The notes: generated from the letters alone by a model not told the origin. DNA of 64,000 bases from Adhaeribacter aerolatus (GCF_007991635.1 NZ_BJYS01000030.1:1-64000); one strand, 5' to 3'; shown: positions 1-9,915, numbered from the stretch's first letter. Translations and numbers: made by a program.

Positions 1-2086
1 TTTTACTTTGCAGGTACAAGGTGCCGGGCTGGCCTTTGCCGCCGCCGGCGTACACATCTTCCAGGCCGTCGCCGTTTACATCGGCTTGCACCAGACATGG
101 TCCGGCGAAGGACTGCGGGTTCACCAGCAAGGGCTGCCGTTTAAAATCATTTACCCCTTCCTGCTGGTGCGTATATACTAACGGTGATTTTACTTCCGTA
201 AAAGCTGGTTTTGAATGTGCCGCCTGGTTGCGATAAGTGCCGTTGGCATCTTTTTCCTGCAGCGTCAGCAATTGGTTGGTCGAAATATTGCGGAGTACCT
301 GCTGTTTGCCGCTTACCCACACAATACGCAAAGAATCTACTTTATTATCCTGGCCTAACCCAAAATGTAATACCGGCGTTACACTCGATTGAAATCCCCG
401 GAAGGGCATTTGCTCTTGATATTGCTGTTTGCCCTGGGTGTAAAGAAACACTTTGGCTCCTACACCATCCGTATTCTTGCCGCTACCGGCGAGTTTCAGC
501 TGCAGATAATGGTGCTTTAGTTGCTTATCGGATTGGTTCTGGTAGATAAAAGCCGGCTGGTTGAGGTTATTAGAAATAAGGTCCAGATCGCCGTCGTTGT
601 CCAGATCAGCGTAAGCTGCACCGTTGCTGTTCGAAGGAAAATTTATTCCCCAATCAGCCACTTTATTCGCGAAAGTAAGATTGCCGTTGTTTTTAAAAAT
701 ATAATTTTTAACGTTGGAAGCAGGTATTTTCGCTAATAAAGTCTCAATATCCTGCGGGCCGCCCCGGCCGTTCAGGCTTTGCATATAAGAACTCCGGTAC
801 TTAATAAAGTCCAGATTTGTGAAATCGCGCAGAAAACCGTTAGTAACAAATAAGTCTTTCCAGCCATCGTTGTCGTAATCGGCAAATAAAGGCGCCCAAC
901 TCCAGTCGGTATTAGATAAGCCGGCTAACTGCCCAACCTCACTAAAAGTACCGTTGCCGTTATTAACCTGCAGCATGTTGCGCATGTACTGGTAATGAAA
1001 CCCAATCCGCAGGAAAAGGTCGAAGTGTTCGTAATTATCCGGCGAGAACAATAGCTTTTGCCGGCGGTTGTCTTCCGGCAGCATATCCAGCGTGAAAATA
1101 TCCGGTAAAGCATCATTATTTATATCGGCAATATCGTTACCCATCGAATAAATAGGAATATGGCCGATACTGGTTGGCAGCTTATTGCTGAAGGTGCCGT
1201 TCCCATTATTTATGTATAAATAATCCGGTGCGGAATAATCATTCGAGACATAAATATCCGGCCAGCCATCCTGGTTTACATCGGCAATGCCGGCCCCTAA
1301 ACCATAGGTAAGTGCTGAACCGTGCAGACCGGCCTTGTTTGACACATCAGAAAAATGCCCGTTGTCGTTGCGAAATAATTTAACCCGCATCATCGGCTCG
1401 GTGCGTTTCAGAATTTCTTTAAACGCTATATCGTCGAGGTTACGGAACAATTCTGGATTATGGTTCAGCAGAAACATATCCAGGTCGTTGTCGCGGTCGT
1501 AATCGAAAAAGCTGGCGTGGGTGCTAAAAGCAGAATCGGCCAATCCGTAGGCTTTAGCTTCTTCTAAAAACGTAGGGGTGCCCTGCGCATCTGTTCCCTG
1601 GTTAATAAAAAGCTGGTTCATCCGACTCTCTTCCGGCAAATTGCCCGAATAGCACACATATATATCCTGCCGGCCGTCGCCGTTCACGTCGGCCATGGTA
1701 ACTCCGGTTTTCCAGGCGTATGCTTTGCCTGTTACGCCCGCCGCCTCGGTAATATCCGTAAACTGCATATTGCCTCTGTTCAGGTACAGGCGGTTAGGAG
1801 TCATGTTGCCGGAGAAATAAATATCCTGCAGGCCATCATTGTTAATATCGCCAACGGCCACGCCGCCTCCGTTATAAAAATATTGGTAGGTTAGTACATT
1901 GCCGGTAGCGCTCTCGGTAAGGGTATTGCTGAAGGTAATATTTGTCTTTTCGGGCGGTAATAACGAGAACAAAGTTTCGGCTGCCGGCAGCTGCGCTTTT
2001 TCGGTTGCGCCTTTCTTTTTACAACCAGTTAACAGACATATTGCTGTTGCCAGTACAAGAAAGACATTAATATGAAAAGGTGGCAT
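1..2086 (-). CDS. VCBS/FG-GAP repeat lipoprotein with ASPIC/UnbV domain (partial, runs off left edge)
   Basis: The frame is open from an ATG at 2086 to the window edge (695 codons), so the C-terminus is missing. The N-terminus is a lipoprotein signal ending LLTGC (Cys22). Many FG-GAP/VCBS calcium-binding-like motifs follow, such as DINNDGLQDIYFSGN, DVNGDGRQDIYVCYSG, DVNQDGWPDIYVSNDY and DYDNDGWKDLFVTNG. An ASPIC/UnbV-type segment (NTDGVGAKV ... HFGLGQ ... IVWVSGKQQ) lies at roughly residues 535-615, and a new VCBS repeat begins at the edge. Such proteins are secreted beta-propellers, often about 1,100 residues and often found near SusC/SusD pairs; their biochemical role is mostly unknown. It is divergent from the sigma factor gene, so the 2087-2374 interval probably holds both promoters. 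Family assignment is firm; function is not. Confidence 0.88.
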   Translation of the reverse strand, partial: MPPFHINVFLVLATAICLLTGCKKKGATEKAQLPAAETLFSLLPPEKTNITFSNTLTESATGNVLTYQYFYNGGGVAVGDINNDGLQDIYFSGNMTPNRLYLNRGNMQFTDITEAAGVTGKAYAWKTGVTMADVNGDGRQDIYVCYSGNLPEESRMNQLFINQGTDAQGTPTFLEEAKAYGLADSAFSTHASFFDYDRDNDLDMFLLNHNPELFRNLDDIAFKEILKRTEPMMRVKLFRNDNGHFSDVSNKAGLHGSALTYGLGAGIADVNQDGWPDIYVSNDYSAPDYLYINNGNGTFSNKLPTSIGHIPIYSMGNDIADINNDALPDIFTLDMLPEDNRRQKLLFSPDNYEHFDLFLRIGFHYQYMRNMLQVNNGNGTFSEVGQLAGLSNTDWSWAPLFADYDNDGWKDLFVTNGFLRDFTNLDFIKYRSSYMQSLNGRGGPQDIETLLAKIPASNVKNYIFKNNGNLTFANKVADWGINFPSNSNGAAYADLDNDGDLDLISNNLNQPAFIYQNQSDKQLKHHYLQLKLAGSGKNTDGVGAKVFLYTQGKQQYQEQMPFRGFQSSVTPVLHFGLGQDNKVDSLRIVWVSGKQQVLRNISTNQLLTLQEKDANGTYRNQAAHSKPAFTEVKSPLVYTHQQEGVNDFKRQPLLVNPQSFAGPCLVQADVNGDGLEDVYAGGGKGQPGTLYLQSK

Positions 2087-2374
2087 TTGTGGTATTTAGG
2101 AAAATATAAAATTAATCAATCTAAGACAGATCTCCATCTCGGATTAAATATTTAACAGCAGAAACAAATTTGCCTGCATATAAATTTCATAGAACCGGTT
2201 TGATTTTATAGCATAAGCGGGCGGCACCTGTTATTGCGGCGGAATGCGCTTGCTAATAGTACTGCGAATTGCTTGATTGGCTACTCAAGCTTTCCCAATC
2301 AAACTTTACAGCCATGTACAGATACAAGAAAACGAATAAAAATTCTTTTTTATTTCTTATATTGGTTGGCAGAG

Positions 2375-2965
2375 ATGAATATAGTTTCTTACCACACTTT
2401 AGCCGATCAGGTGCTCTTCGACTTGGTAAAGTCTGAAGATGAAGCTGCTTTTAAAGAAATTTATGAGCGGTACTTCGATGTGTTGTATATTCATGCCTAT
2501 AAGAGATTGCAGAATAAGGAAGAGGCCCAGGATGTAATCCAGGAAGTATTTGCGGCCCTTTGGGACAAGCGGGAGCATATTTCTTTAACCAGTAGTTTAC
2601 CGGCCTATCTGTTTACGGCCGTTCGGAATCGAATACTGAATAATCTCGCCCACAGAAAATACGAGTTAAGCTACCTCCAATCGCTGCAGCAATTTATCAA
2701 CCAGGGCGTGTGCCAAACCGATCATCTGGTTAGAGAAAATCAACTACAGACCTTAATCGAAAAAGAAATAGCAGCCTTGCCGCCTAAAATGCAGGAGGTT
2801 TTCAGTTTAAGCCGAAATGCGCATTTAAGCCATAAAGAAATTGCCGCCGAACTGAACTTATCGGAGCAAACGGTAAAAAAACAGGTAAACAATGCCTTGC
2901 GTATCCTCAGAACCAAATTAGGCTTGCTCATCTTCCTCTATTTTTTATTCAATAAAAATTTTTAA
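2375..2965 (+). CDS. ECF RNA polymerase sigma factor (Bacteroidota sigma-70 family)
   Basis: This 196-residue protein has sigma-70 region 2 at roughly residues 20-85 (YERYFDVLYIHAYKRL, EEAQDVIQEVFAALW) and region 4 at about 130-185 (LPPKMQEVFSLSR ... SHKEIAAELNLSEQTVKKQV). The frame stays open upstream to a TTG at 2234, but the ATG at 2375 gives the standard family N-terminus (MNIVSYHTLADQVLF) and was chosen. The C-terminus is a hydrophobic tail (LGLLIFLYFLFN). It lies 73 bp upstream of a FecR anti-sigma gene and ahead of an STN-type SusC, the classic arrangement in which outer-membrane substrate binding releases the sigma factor to transcribe the SusC/SusD genes. The partner glycan is unknown. 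Confidence 0.93.
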   Translation: MNIVSYHTLADQVLFDLVKSEDEAAFKEIYERYFDVLYIHAYKRLQNKEEAQDVIQEVFAALWDKREHISLTSSLPAYLFTAVRNRILNNLAHRKYELSYLQSLQQFINQGVCQTDHLVRENQLQTLIEKEIAALPPKMQEVFSLSRNAHLSHKEIAAELNLSEQTVKKQVNNALRILRTKLGLLIFLYFLFNKNF

Positions 2966-3038
2966 TATTTTTTTCAGTTTCTCTACCTCCTGTTCTGCTT
3001 TCAACTGTCTATCTATTTAAATAAGGATAGAAACCCTC

Positions 3039-4232
3039 ATGGATAATAGGGAAGCAAAAGAACTATTAAATAAATATTTAGCGGGTAACTGTACGGAAGA
3101 AGAAAAAGCTTTAGTAGAAAGCTGGTACTTGGAATGGCAGGGAGGCGAATTTGATTTGAGCCAGAACGAGCTCGAATTAATGAAAACGCAAGGTTTAAAA
3201 AAACTCCTGCCATCAGATAAAAAGAAATCAGGCTTTTCTTATTGGAGTAGTTATGCGGCAGCTGCTGCCGTTTTTGTTATTGTCCTTATAAGCGCCATCC
3301 TATTTAATAATTATAGCAACAAAAAGCCGGGGTCAGAAACAGCGCTAAAGCAAACAGCCAAACCACTTAAAAACGATGCTGCTCCCGGCAGTAACAAAGC
3401 GCTGCTTACGTTAGCAGATGGTACGGTGGTGCCCCTAGATGAGGTTAGAACCGGCAGAATAGCCGAATTTTCTGGTGTTACCATCCGCAAAACTGCCGAT
3501 GGCCAGGTTGTCTATGAAACTTCCGCCTCTGGCAATAATGCAGCTCAAGCAACTTCTATTGGCTTTAATCAGATAGCTACGCCCCGCGGCGGGCAACATA
3601 AAATTATATTACCCGATGGCACCAAAGTCTGGCTGAATGCTGCTTCTTCCCTGCGTTATCCGGTTCAGTTTACTTCTAATACCCGGCGGGTGGAGCTAAA
3701 GGGCGAAGGGTACTTTGAAGTGAATGGCCAGAAAACAAAGACCGGAAAACGAATTCCTTTCTTCGTAAGTACCGCCTCTCAAACGGTGGAGGTATTAGGA
3801 ACACATTTCAATATTAATGCTTATTCCGATGAAGCGGCTGTGACAACTACTTTATTAGAAGGAGCCGTTAAGGTTTCTCCCAACCTTTCCGGAACAAAAA
3901 AATATTCAGGTGCTAATAATGAAACCGTTTTAAAACCGGGACAGCAGGCTATTTTAAGAAATAATAATTTTCAGGTAAGAGAAATAAACGCCGAAGACGC
4001 AGTAGCCTGGAAAAACGGCTATTTCAGTTTTGAGGAGGCAGATTTACAGACCGTAATGCGTCAGTTATCGAGGTGGTACGATGTAGATGTCGTTTATGCC
4101 GGCGAAATATCATCTGAAACCTTTACGGGCAAGGTACAGCGGAATATGAGCCTGGCGAAAGTGTTGGATATTCTTTCCTATGCCCAAATTAATTTTAAAA
4201 TGGAAGGCCAGAAATTGATTATTACCCCTTAA
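3039..4232 (+). CDS. FecR-type anti-sigma factor, inner-membrane
   Basis: The 397-residue protein has a short cytoplasmic N-terminus with the usual DUF-like helix (LLNKYLAGNCTEEEKALVESW), one membrane helix at about residues 70-90 (SYAAAAAVFVIVLISAILF), a periplasmic FecR domain at about 175-290 (ATPRGGQHKIILPDGTKVWL, VELKGEGYFEV) and a C-terminal DUF4974-type domain (SFEEADLQTVMRQLSRWYDV ... MSLAKVLDIL). Members of this family hold the cognate ECF sigma factor inactive and sense the STN domain of the TonB-dependent transporter across the periplasm. Its place between sigma factor and STN-SusC matches that role. A 212-bp structured gap separates it from susC. Confidence 0.94.
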   Translation: MDNREAKELLNKYLAGNCTEEEKALVESWYLEWQGGEFDLSQNELELMKTQGLKKLLPSDKKKSGFSYWSSYAAAAAVFVIVLISAILFNNYSNKKPGSETALKQTAKPLKNDAAPGSNKALLTLADGTVVPLDEVRTGRIAEFSGVTIRKTADGQVVYETSASGNNAAQATSIGFNQIATPRGGQHKIILPDGTKVWLNAASSLRYPVQFTSNTRRVELKGEGYFEVNGQKTKTGKRIPFFVSTASQTVEVLGTHFNINAYSDEAAVTTTLLEGAVKVSPNLSGTKKYSGANNETVLKPGQQAILRNNNFQVREINAEDAVAWKNGYFSFEEADLQTVMRQLSRWYDVDVVYAGEISSETFTGKVQRNMSLAKVLDILSYAQINFKMEGQKLIITP

Positions 4233-4305
4233 GCGAATGATTCAAAAGAAATAGATTGTTTAACTAAACTTAGAAACATGCAGAAATAACTACCTCCATC
4301 CGTCC

Positions 4306-4444
4306 ACCCATGAGGCAGAAAAAAACCGCAGAAGTGTTGGCGCACCTCTGCGGAATATAATCTGAGCTAACCTCCTATCCCCGGAGCAGGGATAAAAAAT
4401 GCAATAGAGACTTGATTTATTATTAACCCAGAAATCATAAAAGT
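4306..4444 (+). promoter_or_regulatory. structured 5' leader of the STN-type susC (two hairpins)
   Basis: Between fecR and susC lies a first hairpin at 4326-4353 (11-bp arms CCGCAGAAGTG / CACCTCTGCGG, one mismatch) preceded by a run of seven A, and a second smaller one at 4376-4394 (TATCCC / GGGATA, 7-nt loop). The A-tract precedes the first hairpin on the plus strand, so it is not a plain plus-strand terminator; read on the minus strand it would resemble one, but no minus-strand gene ends here. A leader that tunes susC expression relative to the regulators is a possible reading. The hairpins are visible; function is inferred. Confidence 0.5.
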
Positions 4445-7400
4445 ATGATATTAAATGCTTATACGCAACGCGTGCCCGTTGCCTGGCCGCGCTTATCCAG
4501 AAAAATAATCATGGTTATGAAATTAACTACCTTCTTTATGATTATTGCGCTTATGCAGGTAAGCGCCGAAGGCTTTAGTCAAATTAGCCTGCAGGGTAAA
4601 AACACTTCTTTAGAGAAGGTTTTTAAGAATATAGAGAAGCAAACGGATTATGTTTTTTTTACCCGCGACGCGGTGCTGAAAAAGAATATTATCAGCATTA
4701 ATGTAAACAATGTTTCTCTGGAAACCGCTTTGGATATTTGTTTAAAAGGCTTGCCGCTCACTTATAAAATAATAGATAAAACGGTGGTAATCCGAAAAAC
4801 AAATGAAGAAAAAGCTCCGGACAAAACAGAGGTTTTTCTCCCGATTCCAGTGCGGGGCAAAGTAACCGACGAAAAAAATCAGGCTTTGCCAGGCGTGAGC
4901 ATTCAGGTGAAAGGAACCACCTTAGGCACGGTTTCCAACGCCGATGGCACTTACGACATTTCGGTACCCGACGATAAAGCCGTGCTGATATTTAGTTATA
5001 TCGGCTATACTTCCCAGGAAGTAGATGTAAAAACCCAGGGGCCATTAAATATTGTGCTGAAAGAAGACCTCGCGAAGCTGGAAGAAGTGGTGGTAGTGGG
5101 TTACGGCACCCAGAAAAAGGTTAATTTAACCGGGGCGGTTGATGTGGTTTCGGGTGAACAGCTGTCTAACCGGCCGGCGGCCAACGTTTCTTTACTCATT
5201 CAGGGCGTTTCGCCTAATTTAAATATTGGCTTAAATAGTTTTGGCGGCGAACCCGGAGCTACGCAATCCTGGCAATTAAGAGGCGTTGGCTCTATTTCGG
5301 GCAATACTTACCCACTCATTCTGGTAGATGGCGTCGAAACGAATATCAATTACATCGATCCGGCAACGGTAGAAAGTGTTTCCATCTTAAAAGATGCCTC
5401 TGCCTCAGCTGTTTACGGCTCCCGAGCTGCCTTTGGGGTAATATTAATCACTACCAAAAAAGGAGCAAAAAACCAGCCGGTTCGGATAGAGTACAGCAAC
5501 AACACCTCCTTCTCGGTGCCTATTTATATTCCGAGTATGGAGAACTCGCTGGTATATGCGACCGCCTTTAACCAGGCCGCGGTAAATGCCGGTATAACGC
5601 CCACCTTTCCCGCCGAACAGGTAGAAAGAATAAAAGGTTATATCGACGGCACCTATAAAACAGAATACAATCCAAATAGTCCGCCGGTAAGCCAATGGCG
5701 GGGCCGCTGGGATGGCAATGCCAACTATAACTGGACGAAAGAATATTACAAGAAGTACGCCTTACACCAAAAACACAACCTCAACCTAAGCGGCGGCACC
5801 GAAAAGAGCCAGTATTACATAAATGCCGGCGTATTTGACCAACCTGGAACCTACAGTTGGGGAGACGATAGCTATAAGCGGTATAATATTTTAGCCAACC
5901 TAAACTCGCAGGTAAAAGATTGGGTTTCGTTTAACTTTAGTACCAAGTATGCCCGAAGCGAAACCGATGTGCCGATTGGAGTAGTAGGCTTAGACCGGAC
6001 TTATACCTGGTCGCAGTTTATTGATTTCTGGCCCACCATGCCTAAATATAATATTGACGGCTCTATCGCGAACCCCCTCATCTTAGCTTTGGAAAAAGGC
6101 GGCAGAATTGTTTCCGAGAACCATGATTTATGGATGAATATTGGTACCGAACTAGAACCCATAAAAGGCTGGAAAACCAATTTAAATTACCGGTATAATT
6201 ACCGCTGGGGTTCTAACACCCAAGACCCCAAACCAGTACCAGTGCCCATTCCGAACGGATCAACCGGAAATATTGGCGAAGCCACCACCGGCTACCGTTC
6301 TAGTTTAAGCCAAGGGCAGTATACCCAGGTAAGTTTATTTACCTCTTACGAAAAATTATTAGGCCGGCATTACTTCAAAGGCTTAGTTGGGTACGAACAA
6401 GATGCCGACTACAACCGCGGCTTATTAGGCTCAAAAATGAATTTAATAACTGCCGAAGTGCCTTCCATAAGCACGGCCCTCGGCGATTTTACCTTAGATG
6501 ACTATATGAACCACTGGGCCACCAAAGGGGTGTTCGGCCGTTTAAATTATAATTTCGACGAAAAATATTTATTGGAGTTCAGCGCCCGCTACGATGGTTC
6601 TTCCCGTTTTGCGCCGGATTCCCGGTGGGGTTTCTTCCCCTCTTTTTCGGCCGGTTATAATATTTCAAAAGAATCTTTCTGGTCGCCGGTTGAACCTTAC
6701 GTAAATACCTTTAAACTAAGGGCGTCTTATGGTTCTTTAGGTAATCAGAATGTAGCTAATTATTTGTATTTACCCACCATTCCCATCGCCTACCAGCGTA
6801 ACGCTTCTGATTTTGCTAATCCGGGTTACCTTATAAATAATGAAATTCCGTTATATGCCCGCCCGCCCGGCCTCATCAGCGATAATTTAACCTGGGAAAC
6901 CATTACTACCCTGGACGCTGGGGTAGAAGCCGGATTTCTGCAGAACCGTTTAAACCTGGTTTTTGACTGGTATGACCGCACTACTTCTAATATGTTAGGG
7001 CCATCGGTGCAGTTGCCATCCGTTTTAGGCAGTGGTGTTCCGTTCAGCAACAATGCAAAATTATCAACCAAGGGCTTCGAATTATCGTTGGGCTGGCGAA
7101 GCCAAATTTCCAATGACTTTTCGTACGATGCCCGCGTGACTTTAGGCAATAATAAAACCACCATTCTGGAATATTTAAATGAGTCCGGCTCTATTAACGG
7201 GTGGTACAAAGGAAGAGTGTACGGCGATGTCTGGGGGCTAACCACCGATAGAATTATGCAATCGGCCGACGAGGATAGGCCGGACCAATCCTTTTATCAT
7301 AACAAATGGGGCCCCGGTGATATTATTTACAAAGACCTGGATAACAATGGTATTATTAACGAAGGCAAGCGTACCCTGCAGGACCACGGGGATTTATCGG

Positions 7401-7969
7401 TAATTGCCAATACTGCTCCTAAATATAATTACAGCATCAGCGGTGGGTTCCGGTGGAAAAACATCGACTTTAATATGTTTTGGCAAGGCATCGGGAAGCG
7501 GGACTTCCTGCCAAACGCTAATTCGGAATATTTCTGGGGATTGATGGGATCTCCCAACAGTTCTGGGATATTTAAAGGCGGTAGAATGCTGGATTACTGG
7601 CGGCCGGCTAATGAAACAAATCTGTTAGGGCCTAACACCGATGCTTATTTTCCCAAACCCTATTTTTCTTTTACCGAGCGCAGCAAAAATACCCAGGACC
7701 AGAGCCGCTATGTGTTAAATGCCGCTTATTTAAGGCTGAAGAACCTGCAGATTGGGTATACCATTCCGCCGGCAGTGTTAAACAAGTTCTTTATCCAACG
7801 GGCCAGATTCTACGTTTCCGGCGAGAACCTTTTAACCTTTTCGAAGCTGCCCAAAATGTATGAACCCGAAACGAGCGTTGCTTCTAACCCCCGGGAGGGC
7901 GGGGTTGATTTAGGCGAAATATATCCGATTAACCAAATGTTTTCCGTAGGTGTCAACTTATCTTTTTAA
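4445..7969 (+). CDS. SusC-family TonB-dependent transporter with STN signalling domain
   Basis: The 1,174-residue outer-membrane transporter has an extended N-terminal region and signal peptide (MKLTTFFMIIALMQVSAEGFSQ), an STN/secretin-N domain at about 47-118 (LEKVFKNIEKQTDYVFF), a carboxypeptidase-D-like regulatory domain at about 136-207 (RGKVTDEKNQALPGVSIQVKG), the SusC signature LEEVVVVGYGTQ at about 212, a plug at about 226-340 and a beta-barrel ending in a phenylalanine (VGVNLSF). The STN domain signals substrate loading to the FecR encoded upstream. Internal ATG codons at 4511 and 4517 could also start translation, but the long N-terminus before MKLTTF is common in this class. It is followed 23 bp later by its SusD partner. 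Confidence 0.95.
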   Translation: MILNAYTQRVPVAWPRLSRKIIMVMKLTTFFMIIALMQVSAEGFSQISLQGKNTSLEKVFKNIEKQTDYVFFTRDAVLKKNIISINVNNVSLETALDICLKGLPLTYKIIDKTVVIRKTNEEKAPDKTEVFLPIPVRGKVTDEKNQALPGVSIQVKGTTLGTVSNADGTYDISVPDDKAVLIFSYIGYTSQEVDVKTQGPLNIVLKEDLAKLEEVVVVGYGTQKKVNLTGAVDVVSGEQLSNRPAANVSLLIQGVSPNLNIGLNSFGGEPGATQSWQLRGVGSISGNTYPLILVDGVETNINYIDPATVESVSILKDASASAVYGSRAAFGVILITTKKGAKNQPVRIEYSNNTSFSVPIYIPSMENSLVYATAFNQAAVNAGITPTFPAEQVERIKGYIDGTYKTEYNPNSPPVSQWRGRWDGNANYNWTKEYYKKYALHQKHNLNLSGGTEKSQYYINAGVFDQPGTYSWGDDSYKRYNILANLNSQVKDWVSFNFSTKYARSETDVPIGVVGLDRTYTWSQFIDFWPTMPKYNIDGSIANPLILALEKGGRIVSENHDLWMNIGTELEPIKGWKTNLNYRYNYRWGSNTQDPKPVPVPIPNGSTGNIGEATTGYRSSLSQGQYTQVSLFTSYEKLLGRHYFKGLVGYEQDADYNRGLLGSKMNLITAEVPSISTALGDFTLDDYMNHWATKGVFGRLNYNFDEKYLLEFSARYDGSSRFAPDSRWGFFPSFSAGYNISKESFWSPVEPYVNTFKLRASYGSLGNQNVANYLYLPTIPIAYQRNASDFANPGYLINNEIPLYARPPGLISDNLTWETITTLDAGVEAGFLQNRLNLVFDWYDRTTSNMLGPSVQLPSVLGSGVPFSNNAKLSTKGFELSLGWRSQISNDFSYDARVTLGNNKTTILEYLNESGSINGWYKGRVYGDVWGLTTDRIMQSADEDRPDQSFYHNKWGPGDIIYKDLDNNGIINEGKRTLQDHGDLSVIANTAPKYNYSISGGFRWKNIDFNMFWQGIGKRDFLPNANSEYFWGLMGSPNSSGIFKGGRMLDYWRPANETNLLGPNTDAYFPKPYFSFTERSKNTQDQSRYVLNAAYLRLKNLQIGYTIPPAVLNKFFIQRARFYVSGENLLTFSKLPKMYEPETSVASNPREGGVDLGEIYPINQMFSVGVNLSF

Positions 7970-7992
7970 CCGGCCTTAAAACTTTAGAAATC

Positions 7993-9702
7993 ATGCATAG
8001 ATTAAAATATATCCTCATTATTCTGCTAGGCGGCCTGCTGGCCGCTTGTCAGAAAGAAGATTTTTTAGACAGATACCCCCTGGATGCGGTTACCGAACCG
8101 GTTTTTTTTAAGACCCCGAATGACCTGAAGATTTACATGAACCAATATTATAACCGGAGTAATTTTCCGGTGATGGAAAAAGGGAAAGGCGATGTAGGAA
8201 CCGATATTTATATCACAGAATCTTCCATTAATCCGAGGCTGGAAGGCAGCAGAAGTATAAACAGCGCGCCGGGTCTTAATTATACCAATATCAGAAGTGT
8301 AAATTATTTCTTCCAAAATTATAAAAAATGCGAAGCGGATTTTAAAGAATACCAGCAATACGTTGGCGAAGCCTTCTTTTTCCGGGCCATGTTCTATTTT
8401 AACCTGCTAAAAAGTTTTGGCGATGTACAATTGGTGGAGTCGGTACTTACAACCAGTTCGCCGGAACTGTACGGTACCAGAAGTCCCAGAAATATAGTGG
8501 CCGATAAAATTATTTCGGATTTGGATTCGGCAGCCTTATATCTTTCAGCCAATAAATCGAATGGTCATGACCGGATTAATAAGTGGATAGCCCTGTTATT
8601 CCAATCGCGGGTGGCGCTGTACGAAGGTACCTGGGAAAAATATCATGCTGGTACCAAGTTTGGGGTTGCCGCCGCCGACCCAGCCAAATATTTTAACAAG
8701 GCAGTAGAGGCCGCTTCCAGCGTAATGAACTCCGGCTTATATGATGTTTATTTGACCGGAAAACCTAATCAGGATTATAATGATTTATTTGGGCTAAGAG
8801 ATTATTCTACGAATAAAGAGGTGCTATTCTGGACCAAAATGAATCTTAGTTTGGGAATCCATTCCCATAGCAAACTTTACCGCCTGGAAACACCCGAGGG
8901 TTTTGGCTTAACCAAACAATTAGCTGATTCTTATTTAAGCAAAGACGGTAAACCAATCTCTAAAAGCCCCTTGTTTAAAGGTTATGATAATATTATCTTA
9001 GAGACTGAAAATCGCGATCCGCGCTTTATTCAAACCATATTTACACCGGGGTCACCGTGGTACATCGAGGCCAATGGCGCCATCCGGAACTGGCAGGAGG
9101 CCTACGCCAAATTATACTCCAACTCTACTTATTCTTCCGGCACCGGCTATGTGCGCCGCAAAGATTATAATCCTACAGTGGCGTATCATCATTTAAATTT
9201 TGAAGAATCGCCCACTATTCAATACCGCTACGCCGAGGTTCTATTAAATTATATTGAAGCCAAAGCCGAATTAGGCCAGATTACGCAGGCCGATATTGAC
9301 AAAACAGTTAAAAAACTGCGGGATAGGGTAGGAATGCCTAATTTAGAACTGGCCAACATCGAGACCGACCCGAATTGGGAGTTCCCGGCTTTAGCACCGG
9401 TAATTAACGAAATAAGAAGAGAACGGAAAGTAGAATTGGCATTAGAAGAATTCCGCTGGGATGATATTGCCCGCTGGGCCGCCGCCGATGAATTAATTGT
9501 AGGAAAACGGCCCAAAGGCGCAAAAGTCTCCCAGTTTACGAATAAACCTGCTTTGCCCACCGATGAAAATGGATTTCTAGATCCGTTTAAAAATGCCCTG
9601 CCCACGGGTTATGGTTTTAAGCTGGACCGGGATTATTTAAATCCGTTGCCGCAGCATGAACTTACCTTGAACAATAAACTGGTTCAGAATCCTGGCTGGT
9701 AA
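7993..9702 (+). CDS. SusD/RagB-family nutrient-binding outer-membrane lipoprotein
   Basis: The 569-residue protein starts with a lipoprotein signal (IILLGGLLAACQ, Cys19) followed by the SusD opening pattern EDFLDRYPLDAVTEPVFFKT. Central TPR-like helices include GEAFFFRAMFYFNLLKSFGDV, and the C-terminal part has IQYRYAEVLLNYIEAKAELG, EIRRERKVELALEEFRWDDIARW and the closing LNPLPQHEL. It should form the lid over the SusC encoded just upstream and bind the imported ligand at the cell surface. The pairing and 23-bp spacing indicate one operon with the sigma/FecR-linked susC. Confidence 0.95.
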   Translation: MHRLKYILIILLGGLLAACQKEDFLDRYPLDAVTEPVFFKTPNDLKIYMNQYYNRSNFPVMEKGKGDVGTDIYITESSINPRLEGSRSINSAPGLNYTNIRSVNYFFQNYKKCEADFKEYQQYVGEAFFFRAMFYFNLLKSFGDVQLVESVLTTSSPELYGTRSPRNIVADKIISDLDSAALYLSANKSNGHDRINKWIALLFQSRVALYEGTWEKYHAGTKFGVAAADPAKYFNKAVEAASSVMNSGLYDVYLTGKPNQDYNDLFGLRDYSTNKEVLFWTKMNLSLGIHSHSKLYRLETPEGFGLTKQLADSYLSKDGKPISKSPLFKGYDNIILETENRDPRFIQTIFTPGSPWYIEANGAIRNWQEAYAKLYSNSTYSSGTGYVRRKDYNPTVAYHHLNFEESPTIQYRYAEVLLNYIEAKAELGQITQADIDKTVKKLRDRVGMPNLELANIETDPNWEFPALAPVINEIRRERKVELALEEFRWDDIARWAAADELIVGKRPKGAKVSQFTNKPALPTDENGFLDPFKNALPTGYGFKLDRDYLNPLPQHELTLNNKLVQNPGW

Positions 9703-9708
9703 CGAGGC

Positions 9709-9862
9709 CCTCACCCTAAATCCCTCTCCTGAAAATGGAGAGGGACTTTGATTACTCTTACAGCTATTGTAATTATCTCCGGCTGTTAAAAGCGTTTCCC
9801 TTAAAAAATGCGTTACCAGAGCTCCCCTTCGCCTCAAGGAGAAGGGGTTGGGGGATGAGGTC
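9709..9862 (+). repeat. dispersed palindromic element, copy A
   Basis: This block of about 154 bp begins CCTCACCCTAAATCCC and ends GGGGGATGAGGT. It contains a perfect 9-bp hairpin near its left end (TCCCTCTCC / GGAGAGGGA, 9721-9745) and a second G/C-rich hairpin near the right (CCCCTTC ... GAAGGGG, about 9823-9847). The two ends are roughly inverted (CCTCA / TGAGG). Related copies lie at 57592-57765 (same orientation) and 62990-63145 (inverted). It fills the gap between susD and the hydrolase gene and could act as an mRNA-stabilising or terminating structure, or be a MITE- or REP-like mobile repeat. Confidence 0.75.
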
Positions 9863-9915
9863 CCTACTCCGTCTAACTTCACTTAAATCGTTCTAATTTT
9901 AAACTTCACCACTAA

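Noticed and set aside
4326-4353. Minus-strand terminator
   Set aside because: The hairpin plus A-tract looks like a minus-strand terminator, but no minus-strand gene ends nearby, so it was kept as part of the susC leader instead.
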